Assembly: GCA_964621845.1 (NCBI GenBank)
Contig: CAZUOL010000076.1
Coordinates: 1 to 6,231 of the forward strand
Length of the DNA: 6,231 bases
From: CAYRKQ01 sp964621845
GTDB taxonomy: Bacteria > Patescibacteriota > Saccharimonadia > Saccharimonadales > UBA7683
Direction of reading: 5' to 3'
The position numbers and the translations under genes are program-made. Below the pieces are notes generated by a model. It ran no database searches. It was given only the letters and a program-made list of their open reading frames with translations, and had not been told where the DNA came from. Positions 1-5,406 of the stretch are shown piece after piece. Numbering within the stretch: position 1 is the stretch's first letter; each line of letters begins with the position of its first letter.

Positions 1-1686
1 GATCACATCTTCCGCCGCGTGGTAGCTAAAACGGCAGCGCCCGATCTGTTTTTTAGCGAATTTACCAACGCAACCGGTTGGGTACATGCTGGCGAAAAGG
101 CAACTGGTGGCCGGTTAATCATCCACAAGGATGAGCAAGTGCCGCTGATTGCCCAAATTTGGGGCGTTATCCCAGAAGATATTGCCAAACTAGCCGAGCA
201 CTGCAAAAAACTCGGTTTTGCTGGCATAGATATCAACATGGGGTGCCCTGAAAAAACCGCCGTAAAAAGCGGCGGGGGAGCCGCTATGTGTTTGAACCCA
301 GAATTAGCAGCTGAGGTGATCGCCGCAGCCAAAACGGCCGGCTTGCCGGTGAGCGTGAAATGCCGCCTTGGTTATGCCAAGGTAGAGGAATGGCAGCAGT
401 GGCTTAAACATTTGCTCAAACAAGATATTGCCGCCTTAACGGTACATCTTCGAACCAAAAAAGAAATGAGCAAGGTACCGGCTCACTGGGAGCTTATGCC
501 CGAAATCAGAGCACTCCGTGACAAAATAGCACCACAGACATTCCTTATCGGTAATGGCGACGTTGAAAATCGAGCACATGGCAAAGAGCTGATTGCTACA
601 ACCGGTATTGATGGCATTATGATTGGTCGCGGTGTTTTCACGAATATTTTCGCCTTTGAAAAACATCCCCATGAACATAGCAGGCAAGAACTACTGAAAA
701 CATTGCTCTATCACCTAGAATTATTTGAAGATACATTTCGTCATTCCCGCGAAGGCTGGGATCCAGAACTTGAACTAGATTCCCGCCTTCGCGGAAATGA
801 CGGCTATAGTAAGCCGTTTGAAACATTGAAGCGCTTCTTTAAAATTTATGTACGTAATTTTGAAGGTTCGCATGAGCTCAGAAACAGCCTGATGTTATCG
901 CATTCGGTACAGGAAGCACAGGCGATCGCAAAAGATGCACTCACACAAAAGCAATCGCCACTTCATTTTGCAGGCATGGCACATATGCAGTACCATAAAG
1001 CAATGCATCACCGTATTAAGGCAATTGTTTTTGATTCTGATGGTACCTTAGTAGACACTCGAAAGCTTATTTTGAATGGCTATAAAACCGTATTAAAAAA
1101 TCACAGCTTAGAGCACCTGGCGACGACCAATTATATTCAGCAACGTCTTGGTAAGCCCGTGCCAGAAACGTATGAACAAATTTTAGCTGGCCACAAGGTA
1201 AGCGTGAGTGTTGCCGAGCTGGTGACAGAACATGATGAAGTGCAAAACCAAACCACCCACCTGATACGGTCATACCCGCAAACAGAAACCCTATTGAAAA
1301 CCTGGAAGAAAGAGGGCGTTCGGCTCTGCCTGTTCACCAGCGGCAACAAAATGATGATTGAACGTAATTTTTCGGCTGCAGGAATAGAAAAGCCATTTGA
1401 ACTATTTGATGCTATCATCACGGCAGATGATGACCTCCCCCGCAAGCCTGAGCCTGATGCCATTACCGAACTACTCAAACGAGTCAAAGTGAGGCCCGAA
1501 GATGCCGTTGTGGTGGGTGATCACCCCTACGATATTCAATCGGGCACTCGAGCTCATGCTGGGCTCAAGGTTGGTATTTTGCATGGCTTTGGTGAAACCA
1601 AAGAACTGCTACAGGCCGGCGCTGACGCACTTTCTGATGACCTCAGTGGACTAAACAATATATTAAGCTTTGCTATTGATGCATAG
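1..1686 (+). CDS. tRNA-dihydrouridine synthase fused to a HAD-family phosphatase (5' partial)
   Basis: The frame is open to the left edge and the first codons (DHIFRRVVAK) match the Dus N-terminal region, so the true start lies outside; the GTG at 19 is internal. Counting from that GTG as residue 1, the FMN-dependent Dus barrel shows NMGCP with catalytic Cys76, VKCRLG (114-118), HLR (143-145), GNGD (178-181) and the phosphate-binding MIGRG (201-205). The helical tRNA-binding domain follows (about 222-315). Dus enzymes reduce uridine to dihydrouridine in the tRNA D-loop. From about residue 332 a HAD hydrolase begins: DSDGT with Asp339 and Asp341, a Thr440-Ser441 motif II, Lys476 in PRKPEPD, and GDHPYD with Asp501 and Asp505. 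All catalytic residues are present, with an alpha-helical cap between motifs I and II as in phosphoglycolate-phosphatase relatives; the substrate is unknown. The join is one uninterrupted frame. Residues about 241-262 come from a palindromic repeat. The Dus and HAD calls are firm; a biological link between them is inference. Confidence 0.93.
   Translation, partial: DHIFRRVVAKTAAPDLFFSEFTNATGWVHAGEKATGGRLIIHKDEQVPLIAQIWGVIPEDIAKLAEHCKKLGFAGIDINMGCPEKTAVKSGGGAAMCLNPELAAEVIAAAKTAGLPVSVKCRLGYAKVEEWQQWLKHLLKQDIAALTVHLRTKKEMSKVPAHWELMPEIRALRDKIAPQTFLIGNGDVENRAHGKELIATTGIDGIMIGRGVFTNIFAFEKHPHEHSRQELLKTLLYHLELFEDTFRHSREGWDPELELDSRLRGNDGYSKPFETLKRFFKIYVRNFEGSHELRNSLMLSHSVQEAQAIAKDALTQKQSPLHFAGMAHMQYHKAMHHRIKAIVFDSDGTLVDTRKLILNGYKTVLKNHSLEHLATTNYIQQRLGKPVPETYEQILAGHKVSVSVAELVTEHDEVQNQTTHLIRSYPQTETLLKTWKKEGVRLCLFTSGNKMMIERNFSAAGIEKPFELFDAIITADDDLPRKPEPDAITELLKRVKVRPEDAVVVGDHPYDIQSGTRAHAGLKVGILHGFGETKELLQAGADALSDDLSGLNNILSFAIDA
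739..802. repeat. Palindromic MITE/REP-like repeat inserted in frame in the Dus domain
   Basis: Two 28-base arms (739-766 and 775-802) are inverted copies with 24 of 28 positions matching, around an 8-base spacer (767-774). The core CCCGCGAAGGC and the CGTCATT/AATGACG ends are typical of a widespread family of dispersed palindromic repeats in bacterial genomes (established knowledge, recognised from memory). The forward strand is read as RHSREGWDPELELDSRLRGN, followed by DG. The reverse strand is also open here and would read as the familiar REGGN...DPSLRGNDE form. The element lies between the first helix of the Dus C-terminal domain and the helix beginning FETLKRFFKIY, probably a loop. No clear target-site duplication is visible. 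Confidence 0.85.
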
Positions 1687-1706
1687 CCCATTGCAAGAAA
1701 ACCCTT

Positions 1707-1712
1707 TATAAT
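1707..1712 (+). promoter_or_regulatory. -10 box TATAAT directly before the GTG start (possible leaderless transcript)
   Basis: A perfect TATAAT ends six bases before the GTG start at 1719, which would place the transcription start at or next to the start codon. No separate Shine-Dalgarno sequence fits before that GTG, which agrees with a leaderless mRNA. No convincing -35 lies 16-18 bases upstream; a TTGCAA at 1691-1696 is only 10 bases away. An AT-rich chance match remains possible. Confidence 0.4.
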
Positions 1713-1718
1713 AACAAG

Positions 1719-2525
1719 GTGGCAAAAAAAGTAAGCACCTACAATTCAAACCCTTTCACGCTGAGCTTTACGGCACTCGGTCGTTTTTTTGAACACAACG
1801 CCCCTTGGGCCGTCTTCTTGATAGCAATTGCCCTGTTCGGCTCTTTCATGCGATTTGCCGGTAATGTGCTGAGTTCACTCGCGCCGCATACCAGCAGCGC
1901 CGCAACCACCGCTGAGCCAAACAGCGTCATGCTTTTTGTGATACTGGGCCTGCTCTTTATCGGCGTGGGCATCATCGGACTCGCACTCGTTGTTGCTGGC
2001 TATACCTACCTCAGCGGCATGTATAGTTACGTTGCCCTGCAGTCACTCGATGGCAAAAAAGTAGGTTTTAATGAAGCATTCCAGCGCACCAGCAAGCGAT
2101 TTTGGCCCCTACTTGGTGCACAGGCACTCGCCTTCGTAAAAATTATTGGATGGCTCTGTCTGTTTATTGTTCCTGGCATTGTGGCCGCCTACCGTTATGC
2201 CTTGCTACCTTATGTTGTTATGGCAGAAGAGGAGCGGAAGGTAAGGAAGATTCACGACCGCACGAAAGTACTGGTAAAAAAACGCCTTTGGGAGGTGTTT
2301 GGGATAGAGTTTGTTGCCATGTTAATACCCTTTGCGGGTGGTGTCGTGCGCTATGCAGGGCGAGCAGCGCTCTTCAGTCAACTCAAGGTAGCTCGTAAAG
2401 ATAATCAGGACCTACCTGCAGTACACTGGCTCAACTACATTGGCTTCATCGTCGCGTTATGTCTTTTTGCTCTGGTTGCCATAGGAGTACTGTTTATTTT
2501 GTTGATTCATAGCTTAAGCGCATGA
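1719..2525 (+). CDS. Multi-pass integral membrane protein, YciC/GPDPase-membrane-domain-like
   Basis: A 268-residue protein with about five hydrophobic segments: 29-51, 70-95, about 131-160, 195-215 and 240-263. The stretch from 150, IVPGIVAAYRYALLPYVVMAE, followed by a basic helix with KRLWEVFG (188-195), resembles the PGI...R....P-V-V pattern of the YciC/DUF975-like and glycerophosphodiester-phosphodiesterase membrane-domain families. These are predicted membrane proteins without a known enzymatic activity. No catalytic motif is visible. GTG at 1719 is chosen because a stop lies upstream in frame at 1677-1679, no better start lies between, and the next Met is at residue 44, inside or beyond the first membrane segment. 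It overlaps the next gene by four bases (ATGA), so the two are probably translated together. The family likeness comes from motif pattern alone. Confidence 0.75.
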   Translation: MAKKVSTYNSNPFTLSFTALGRFFEHNAPWAVFLIAIALFGSFMRFAGNVLSSLAPHTSSAATTAEPNSVMLFVILGLLFIGVGIIGLALVVAGYTYLSGMYSYVALQSLDGKKVGFNEAFQRTSKRFWPLLGAQALAFVKIIGWLCLFIVPGIVAAYRYALLPYVVMAEEERKVRKIHDRTKVLVKKRLWEVFGIEFVAMLIPFAGGVVRYAGRAALFSQLKVARKDNQDLPAVHWLNYIGFIVALCLFALVAIGVLFILLIHSLSA

Positions 2526-3151
2526 GCAAAGAGCAGTATCCCTATACATTTACGCCTTCAACTGATGGTGCATCACAAAAGCCGGTACTCTACATTAACA
2601 AACAGATTATAAAATTTCCGGGGCAGATTATTCGAGTATTCGATTCACACATGCGGTTGATTGCCAAAGTGCATGGGGTCCCTTTCAAACTAAAAGAGAA
2701 GTTGAATATTTATAGTGATGAAGCGCGCAAAAATCTGATTGCCAGTTCGGAAGCGGTAAAGATTATGGATTTTAATGCTGCTTTTATACTCCGTGCAGCC
2801 CACAAAAGGGAAGTGCTCGGCGGACTCCGGCGCAAAGGGTTCATAAGTGAGATTGGCCAAGACACCTGGTTAATCTACGACGCCGATGGAAACGAACTTG
2901 CTGAGCTCAAAGAACCCAACCTCCGTTATAGTCTTGTAAGAAAATGGCTGCTTCCATTTTTACCCCAAACCTACCATATGACATTAGTAAATGGGCATGA
3001 CGGAGAACTCATTATTAAACAAACCTGGACACCAGTCATTTTGCGCTATCGAATTTATAGCGATGACTTTGCCACATTCACCAAACGGGTGCCGCAGAAA
3101 CTGCTGGTTTCGGCGCTTTGCACCATTGCAGTCATTGAAGGCCGCGAATAG
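2522..3151 (+). CDS. LURP-one-related / Tubby C-terminal-like domain protein
   Basis: A 209-residue protein, probably a mostly beta soluble domain. Residues 22-130 alternate short strands with turns in the way of LURP-one-related/scramblase-like proteins: YINKQIIKFPGQIIRVFD (24-41), a strand with LIAKVHG (46-52), then LIYDADGNELAEL (117-129), which fits the repeated 'D-x-x-G-x-x-x-A-x-I' strand pairs of that fold. The C-terminal hydrophobic helix PQKLLVSALCTIAVIEGR (191-208) fits the buried helix through a Tubby-like barrel rather than a membrane anchor. Members of this fold bind membranes or phosphoinositides in eukaryotes; the bacterial role is largely unknown. The ATG overlaps the upstream stop (ATGA) and has no evident Shine-Dalgarno of its own, so it likely depends on translation of the membrane-protein gene. 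The coding region is secure; the fold assignment is moderate. Confidence 0.6.
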   Translation: MSKEQYPYTFTPSTDGASQKPVLYINKQIIKFPGQIIRVFDSHMRLIAKVHGVPFKLKEKLNIYSDEARKNLIASSEAVKIMDFNAAFILRAAHKREVLGGLRRKGFISEIGQDTWLIYDADGNELAELKEPNLRYSLVRKWLLPFLPQTYHMTLVNGHDGELIIKQTWTPVILRYRIYSDDFATFTKRVPQKLLVSALCTIAVIEGRE

Positions 3152-3153
3152 GC

Positions 3154-4182
3154 CTAAACGGTAACGAGTTCGGCGTCTCTACTCACAGACTGGTTCGCTG
3201 AGTCAACCACGTAAACGGGCAGGTCACCCTTGGTCAAAACGGCTGAAACAGCCAGCGTATGCACTAGCATACTGAGAAATGCCCGGTGCTGTTCTTCCGG
3301 GTTATCAAACGTTCGCTCGGCAATGCTTTGTAGGCGCCAAACGTCCACCGCAAACACCTGTGCCGCTTCACCCGATACCTGACGGATAAGCTCCTGATTA
3401 ACCGTCTTGCCGTACACCATGTTCAGAATAATACGCACCTCGGCATGATCACCATCAAGCTCTTTACTTACTTTACCACTATCAGCGAGTTCCCCGTGAG
3501 CCTTCACGCCACTGTATTCATCCTCATGACCTACGACATTATCTTTAACGTATGCCTCATATTCATTAAAGATTGAACCGAGCCCAGAAGTTTCTATTCC
3601 CAGCGTGTCAATTGCACTTGTTATTTCAGTCTTCTTTTCTATAACTGCCTGTGCAATAGCTGGCGCCTTATCAATAGCACCACAGCCACAGTTTGGGCCA
3701 TGACGATGTGTATCGCTATGACCACCGAATCCAATGCCTTTTTCTTTCAGCGTCTCAACGGCCCCGCGAAAAACCGCATTTAGATTACCGCGCGCTTTGC
3801 CAAGACCAATAAGTGCTGCCGTCATCATAACTGGAGCCCCACCAAACACCTTAGCCCTATTCAACGACTTCACACGTTGCTTAATACCTTCAAAAACACT
3901 CTTTACACCACGCCCATCACCACAGCCATCATCATCAAGCATCGCTCCGGTTGATTTATCAACATCTACGCTCACCAAAATATCATCAGAGTCAATCGCC
4001 GCATCAACTGTGTCCAAGACTTCCTGTGTTAAAGGATCGTCTTCGTTGCTAACTCTGTCCAAAACACCAATTGAGCCTTCACCAAAACCCAGGCCCTCTG
4101 GCGCAACCAGACTGGCACTCAGGCTTCGTTCAGCCATTTGTTCATTCGTTTTATCATGCATAAAAGCGCTATCTCTTTCCAT
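3154..4182 (-). CDS. Carbonic-anhydrase-like protein (Cys-His-Cys metal site; beta or zeta/CDCA type)
   Basis: A 342-residue protein with no signal peptide or membrane segment. The first 80 residues are acidic and probably partly disordered. DDDGCGDGRG (83-92) contains Cys87-x-Asp89-x-Arg91, the metal Cys plus Asp-Arg dyad pattern of beta-class carbonic anhydrases. A region with GGHSD (153-157) then leads to HRHGPNCGCGAIDK (159-172), giving His155 and Cys165/Cys167 as the remaining likely ligands. The GGH plus CGCG arrangement recalls proteins annotated as cadmium-type (zeta, CDCA) carbonic anhydrases. The C-terminal part has FAVDVW (277-282) and a hydrophobic segment near 304-315. The likely reaction is CO2 hydration to bicarbonate; another metalloenzyme activity is possible. 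ATG at 4182 is supported by AGAAGG five bases upstream; Met8 is a weaker alternative. It ends two bases from the convergent gene at 3151. The reading frame is firm and the function is inferred from motifs. Confidence 0.55.
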   Translation of the reverse strand: MERDSAFMHDKTNEQMAERSLSASLVAPEGLGFGEGSIGVLDRVSNEDDPLTQEVLDTVDAAIDSDDILVSVDVDKSTGAMLDDDGCGDGRGVKSVFEGIKQRVKSLNRAKVFGGAPVMMTAALIGLGKARGNLNAVFRGAVETLKEKGIGFGGHSDTHRHGPNCGCGAIDKAPAIAQAVIEKKTEITSAIDTLGIETSGLGSIFNEYEAYVKDNVVGHEDEYSGVKAHGELADSGKVSKELDGDHAEVRIILNMVYGKTVNQELIRQVSGEAAQVFAVDVWRLQSIAERTFDNPEEQHRAFLSMLVHTLAVSAVLTKGDLPVYVVDSANQSVSRDAELVTV

Positions 4183-4187
4183 TAATA

Positions 4188-4193
4188 CCTTCT
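4188..4193 (-). promoter_or_regulatory. Shine-Dalgarno AGAAGG for the carbonic-anhydrase-like gene
   Basis: AGAAGG on the minus strand lies five bases before ATG 4182 and decides that start over the Met at residue 8. It contrasts with the two plus-strand starts at 1719 and 4293, which lack such a site. Confidence 0.7.
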
Positions 4194-4216
4194 CTTTTAT
4201 TTTTCAACTTTCATTG

Positions 4217-4245
4217 ATTATATGATATATATCACACACTTGCAA
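4217..4245 (-). promoter_or_regulatory. Sigma-70-type promoter for the carbonic-anhydrase-like gene
   Basis: On the minus strand the -35 TTGCAA (4245-4240) and a perfect -10 TATAAT (4222-4217) are separated by exactly 17 bases. Transcription would start near 4210, giving a leader of roughly 28 bases that carries the AGAAGG ribosome site. The -35 matches TTGACA at four of six positions. Confidence 0.65.
4221..4236. promoter_or_regulatory. CRP/FNR-like inverted repeat (candidate operator)
   Basis: The 16 bases read TATGA-N6-TCACA on the plus strand, one base short of the TGTGA-N6-TCACA CRP consensus. The inner 12 bases, TGATATATATCA (4223-4234), are a perfect palindrome. It lies in the spacer of the minus-strand promoter and touches its -10 box, so a bound protein would be expected to block that promoter. 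AT-rich promoter DNA makes such palindromes by chance, so this is a candidate only. Confidence 0.35.
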
Positions 4246-4270
4246 TAATGTATGTCACATGGATTATACT
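4240..4270 (+). promoter_or_regulatory. Candidate promoter for the small protein gene at 4293
   Basis: TATACT (4265-4270) is a good -10 box. The nearest plausible -35 is TTGCAA (4240-4245), 19 bases away, which is longer than ideal. TTGCAA is its own reverse complement and also serves as the -35 of the divergent promoter. A start near 4277 would give a leader of about 16 bases with no Shine-Dalgarno. TATAGC at 4286-4291 is a weaker alternative that would lie against the ATG. Confidence 0.45.
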
Positions 4271-4292
4271 GCGTAGACCTTAAACTATAGCT

Positions 4293-4637
4293 ATGGCTAT
4301 TTCTGAGCTCGATCTGAAACGAAGAACAGGGGCACTACCGCCCTCAACGGAAGCTACGACTGCTTTAAGCGAAGTTGACGTCCTTCGATTCGATCAAAAA
4401 CTTGGAGCTATGGGCAGCTCGTTACCACAGCTTGTACGAAACGCGGTAGATGGGATGGCTTCCGAGGTCACCGATGAGCTACCACATACTACAGAAGGTT
4501 ACATCATTGTGAGCCCGGATCAAATTCAAGTTATTATCACAAAAGCTGCCTTGGCGGGCGGGGCGGCTGTTGAGGCAGAGGTTGGTGAAAGCCTCGCGCT
4601 TGCGAGAGAACTCGAAGAGGCATTCCTCGAAACATAA
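4293..4637 (+). CDS. Small soluble protein of unknown function, divergent to the carbonic-anhydrase-like gene
   Basis: A 114-residue protein that I do not recognise. It has no signal peptide, membrane segment, Cys residue or obvious catalytic motif. Residues 1-30 are polar and probably flexible. From 31 to 62 there is a likely helical region (FDQKLGAM, LPQLVRNAVDGMASEV). Then YIIVSPDQIQVIITKAALAG (70-89) looks like one or two strands leading into a helix, and the tail is an acidic Ala/Glu-rich helix (90-114). The gene is supported by its length in a sparse region, a -10 box just upstream and an ATG that begins the frame. No Shine-Dalgarno is visible. It ends 11 bases from the convergent atpC stop. 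It shares the 110-base control region with the carbonic-anhydrase-like gene, so shared regulation is possible, but any role is speculation. Confidence 0.65.
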   Translation: MAISELDLKRRTGALPPSTEATTALSEVDVLRFDQKLGAMGSSLPQLVRNAVDGMASEVTDELPHTTEGYIIVSPDQIQVIITKAALAGGAAVEAEVGESLALARELEEAFLET

Positions 4638-4648
4638 CTGATCGGAGG

Positions 4649-5098
4649 TTAGCGGTTTTTAATGATGTTGCCGCGGGTCGGGCGGCCACGCTTTAGGCCT
4701 GCAACGCTAATGCGGACCTGCTGGCGGTCAATCATGGCCTGTGCCTTATCAAGACTCATTTTATCTTTTGCCTCTGCGTAGGCCTCTTGAGCAGCTATCA
4801 GGGCCTTTTTAGCTGATTCTTCATGAATTTCTTCGGCGTGTAACGCTTCGTCAGCCAAAATGCGCACCGTGTTATCAAGTACTTCAATCACGCCGCCATC
4901 CGTTGCAAAGTATTCAACGTTATTCGCACTATCGCGTGCATTACGCTTCACGGCAATTACCCCTGGTACTGCGAGAGTAACTAGTGGCATATGGCCAGGG
5001 AACACGCCAATCTGGCCATCAGGAGTTGGGAGCTGTATTTCGTACACCTCTTCATCAAACTTCACGCCAGATAGGGTAATAATCTGAAACTTAATCAT
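4649..5098 (-). CDS. atpC: F-type ATP synthase epsilon subunit
   Basis: A 149-residue protein, close to the usual epsilon length (about 130-140) with a slightly long basic tail. The N-terminal beta-sandwich contains the family signature LPTPDGQIGVFPGHMPLVT (23-41), followed by PGVI (45-48) and YFATDGGVIEVLDNTVRILAD (63-83). The C-terminal half (about 84-133) is the two-helix hairpin that in other bacteria can extend into F1 and inhibit ATP hydrolysis. The tail, rich in Lys and Arg (136-149), is an addition of unknown role. Epsilon sits in the central stalk with gamma and couples F1 to the c-ring at the membrane. The start at 5098 overlaps the stop of the upstream gene as TAATG and has GAAGG (5105-5109) six bases before it. 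It is the last atp gene here; no clear terminator follows. Confidence 0.95.
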   Translation of the reverse strand: MIKFQIITLSGVKFDEEVYEIQLPTPDGQIGVFPGHMPLVTLAVPGVIAVKRNARDSANNVEYFATDGGVIEVLDNTVRILADEALHAEEIHEESAKKALIAAQEAYAEAKDKMSLDKAQAMIDRQQVRISVAGLKRGRPTRGNIIKNR

Positions 5099-5406
5099 TA
5101 CACGCCTTCGATCTCATCTCGCATGTCGTCAAACGGTGTACGCCCAATGCCACGATCCATTTCTTTGCTGAATCCGCCAAGCGTATCACCCAGCTCTCGC
5201 CTCAAATCATCTAGTAGTGCGGGGTCAGCATCTTGAAGTGAAGCACGATCTGCAGGTGAACCACCATATACGTCGAATCCATCCATACGAACGTCCGGCT
5301 CCTCATCGCCTCGCCTAAAATCGGGTGATTCATCAATATTGCCATATGCTCCAGTATGTTCATCGCCAAACCCACCTACGTACCGAGGGAACCCTTCGTT
5401 TGCCAT
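5098..5406 (-). CDS. Small acidic protein of unknown function between atpD and atpC
   Basis: A 102-residue protein that I do not recognise. It has about 26 acidic against 11 basic residues and only one Lys, with no Cys and no membrane segment. Residues 1-55 are rich in Gly, Asp, Glu, Pro and aromatic residues and look disordered. Residues 61-80, DPALLDDLRRELGDTLGGFS, form a likely amphipathic helix, with another charged stretch to the end. That it is a real gene rests on context: its ATG overlaps the atpD stop as TAATG, its stop overlaps the atpC start as TAATG, and AAAGGA (5416-5421) lies nine bases before its start. Most bacterial atp operons run directly from atpD to atpC, so this is an extra gene. 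A role as an ATP synthase accessory or regulatory factor is a guess from position alone. Confidence 0.75.
   Translation of the reverse strand: MANEGFPRYVGGFGDEHTGAYGNIDESPDFRRGDEEPDVRMDGFDVYGGSPADRASLQDADPALLDDLRRELGDTLGGFSKEMDRGIGRTPFDDMRDEIEGV

Noticed and set aside
638..826. 62-residue minus-strand frame containing REGGN...DPSLRGNDE
   Set aside because: It is the reverse reading of the palindromic repeat inside the Dus gene, not a gene.
1137..1487. 116-residue open frame on the minus strand within the HAD domain
   Set aside because: It lies opposite the conserved HAD motifs, has a Ser/Arg-rich composition and shows no start signals; it is a shadow frame.
1003..1686. HAD phosphatase as a separate gene starting at ATG 1003
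   Set aside because: No Shine-Dalgarno or -10 box precedes it and the Dus frame continues into it without a stop; a fusion is the simpler reading, though internal initiation cannot be excluded.
1691..1712. TTGCAA plus TATAAT as a complete promoter upstream of 1719
   Set aside because: The spacing is only 10 bases, too short for a standard sigma-70 promoter; only the -10 box is kept as a candidate.
2102..2398. 98-residue plus-strand frame inside the membrane-protein gene
   Set aside because: It overlaps a hydrophobic membrane protein in another frame, is rich in Cys and Trp, and has no domain or start support.
3139..3155. Hairpin AGGCC-N7-GGCCT as a shared terminator
   Set aside because: The stem has only five pairs and no T-run follows on either strand.
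3734..4225. 163-residue open frame on the plus strand opposite the carbonic-anhydrase-like gene
   Set aside because: It is almost wholly antisense to a gene with a good promoter, ribosome site and recognisable motifs. Its product is Ser/Pro/Leu-rich in the manner of antisense translation, and it runs through the divergent promoter region.
4625..4660. Terminator after the plus-strand gene ending at 4637
   Set aside because: CCTC/GAGG gives only four pairs across a long loop, and the five Ts at 4656-4660 are coding bases of atpC without a stem directly before them.
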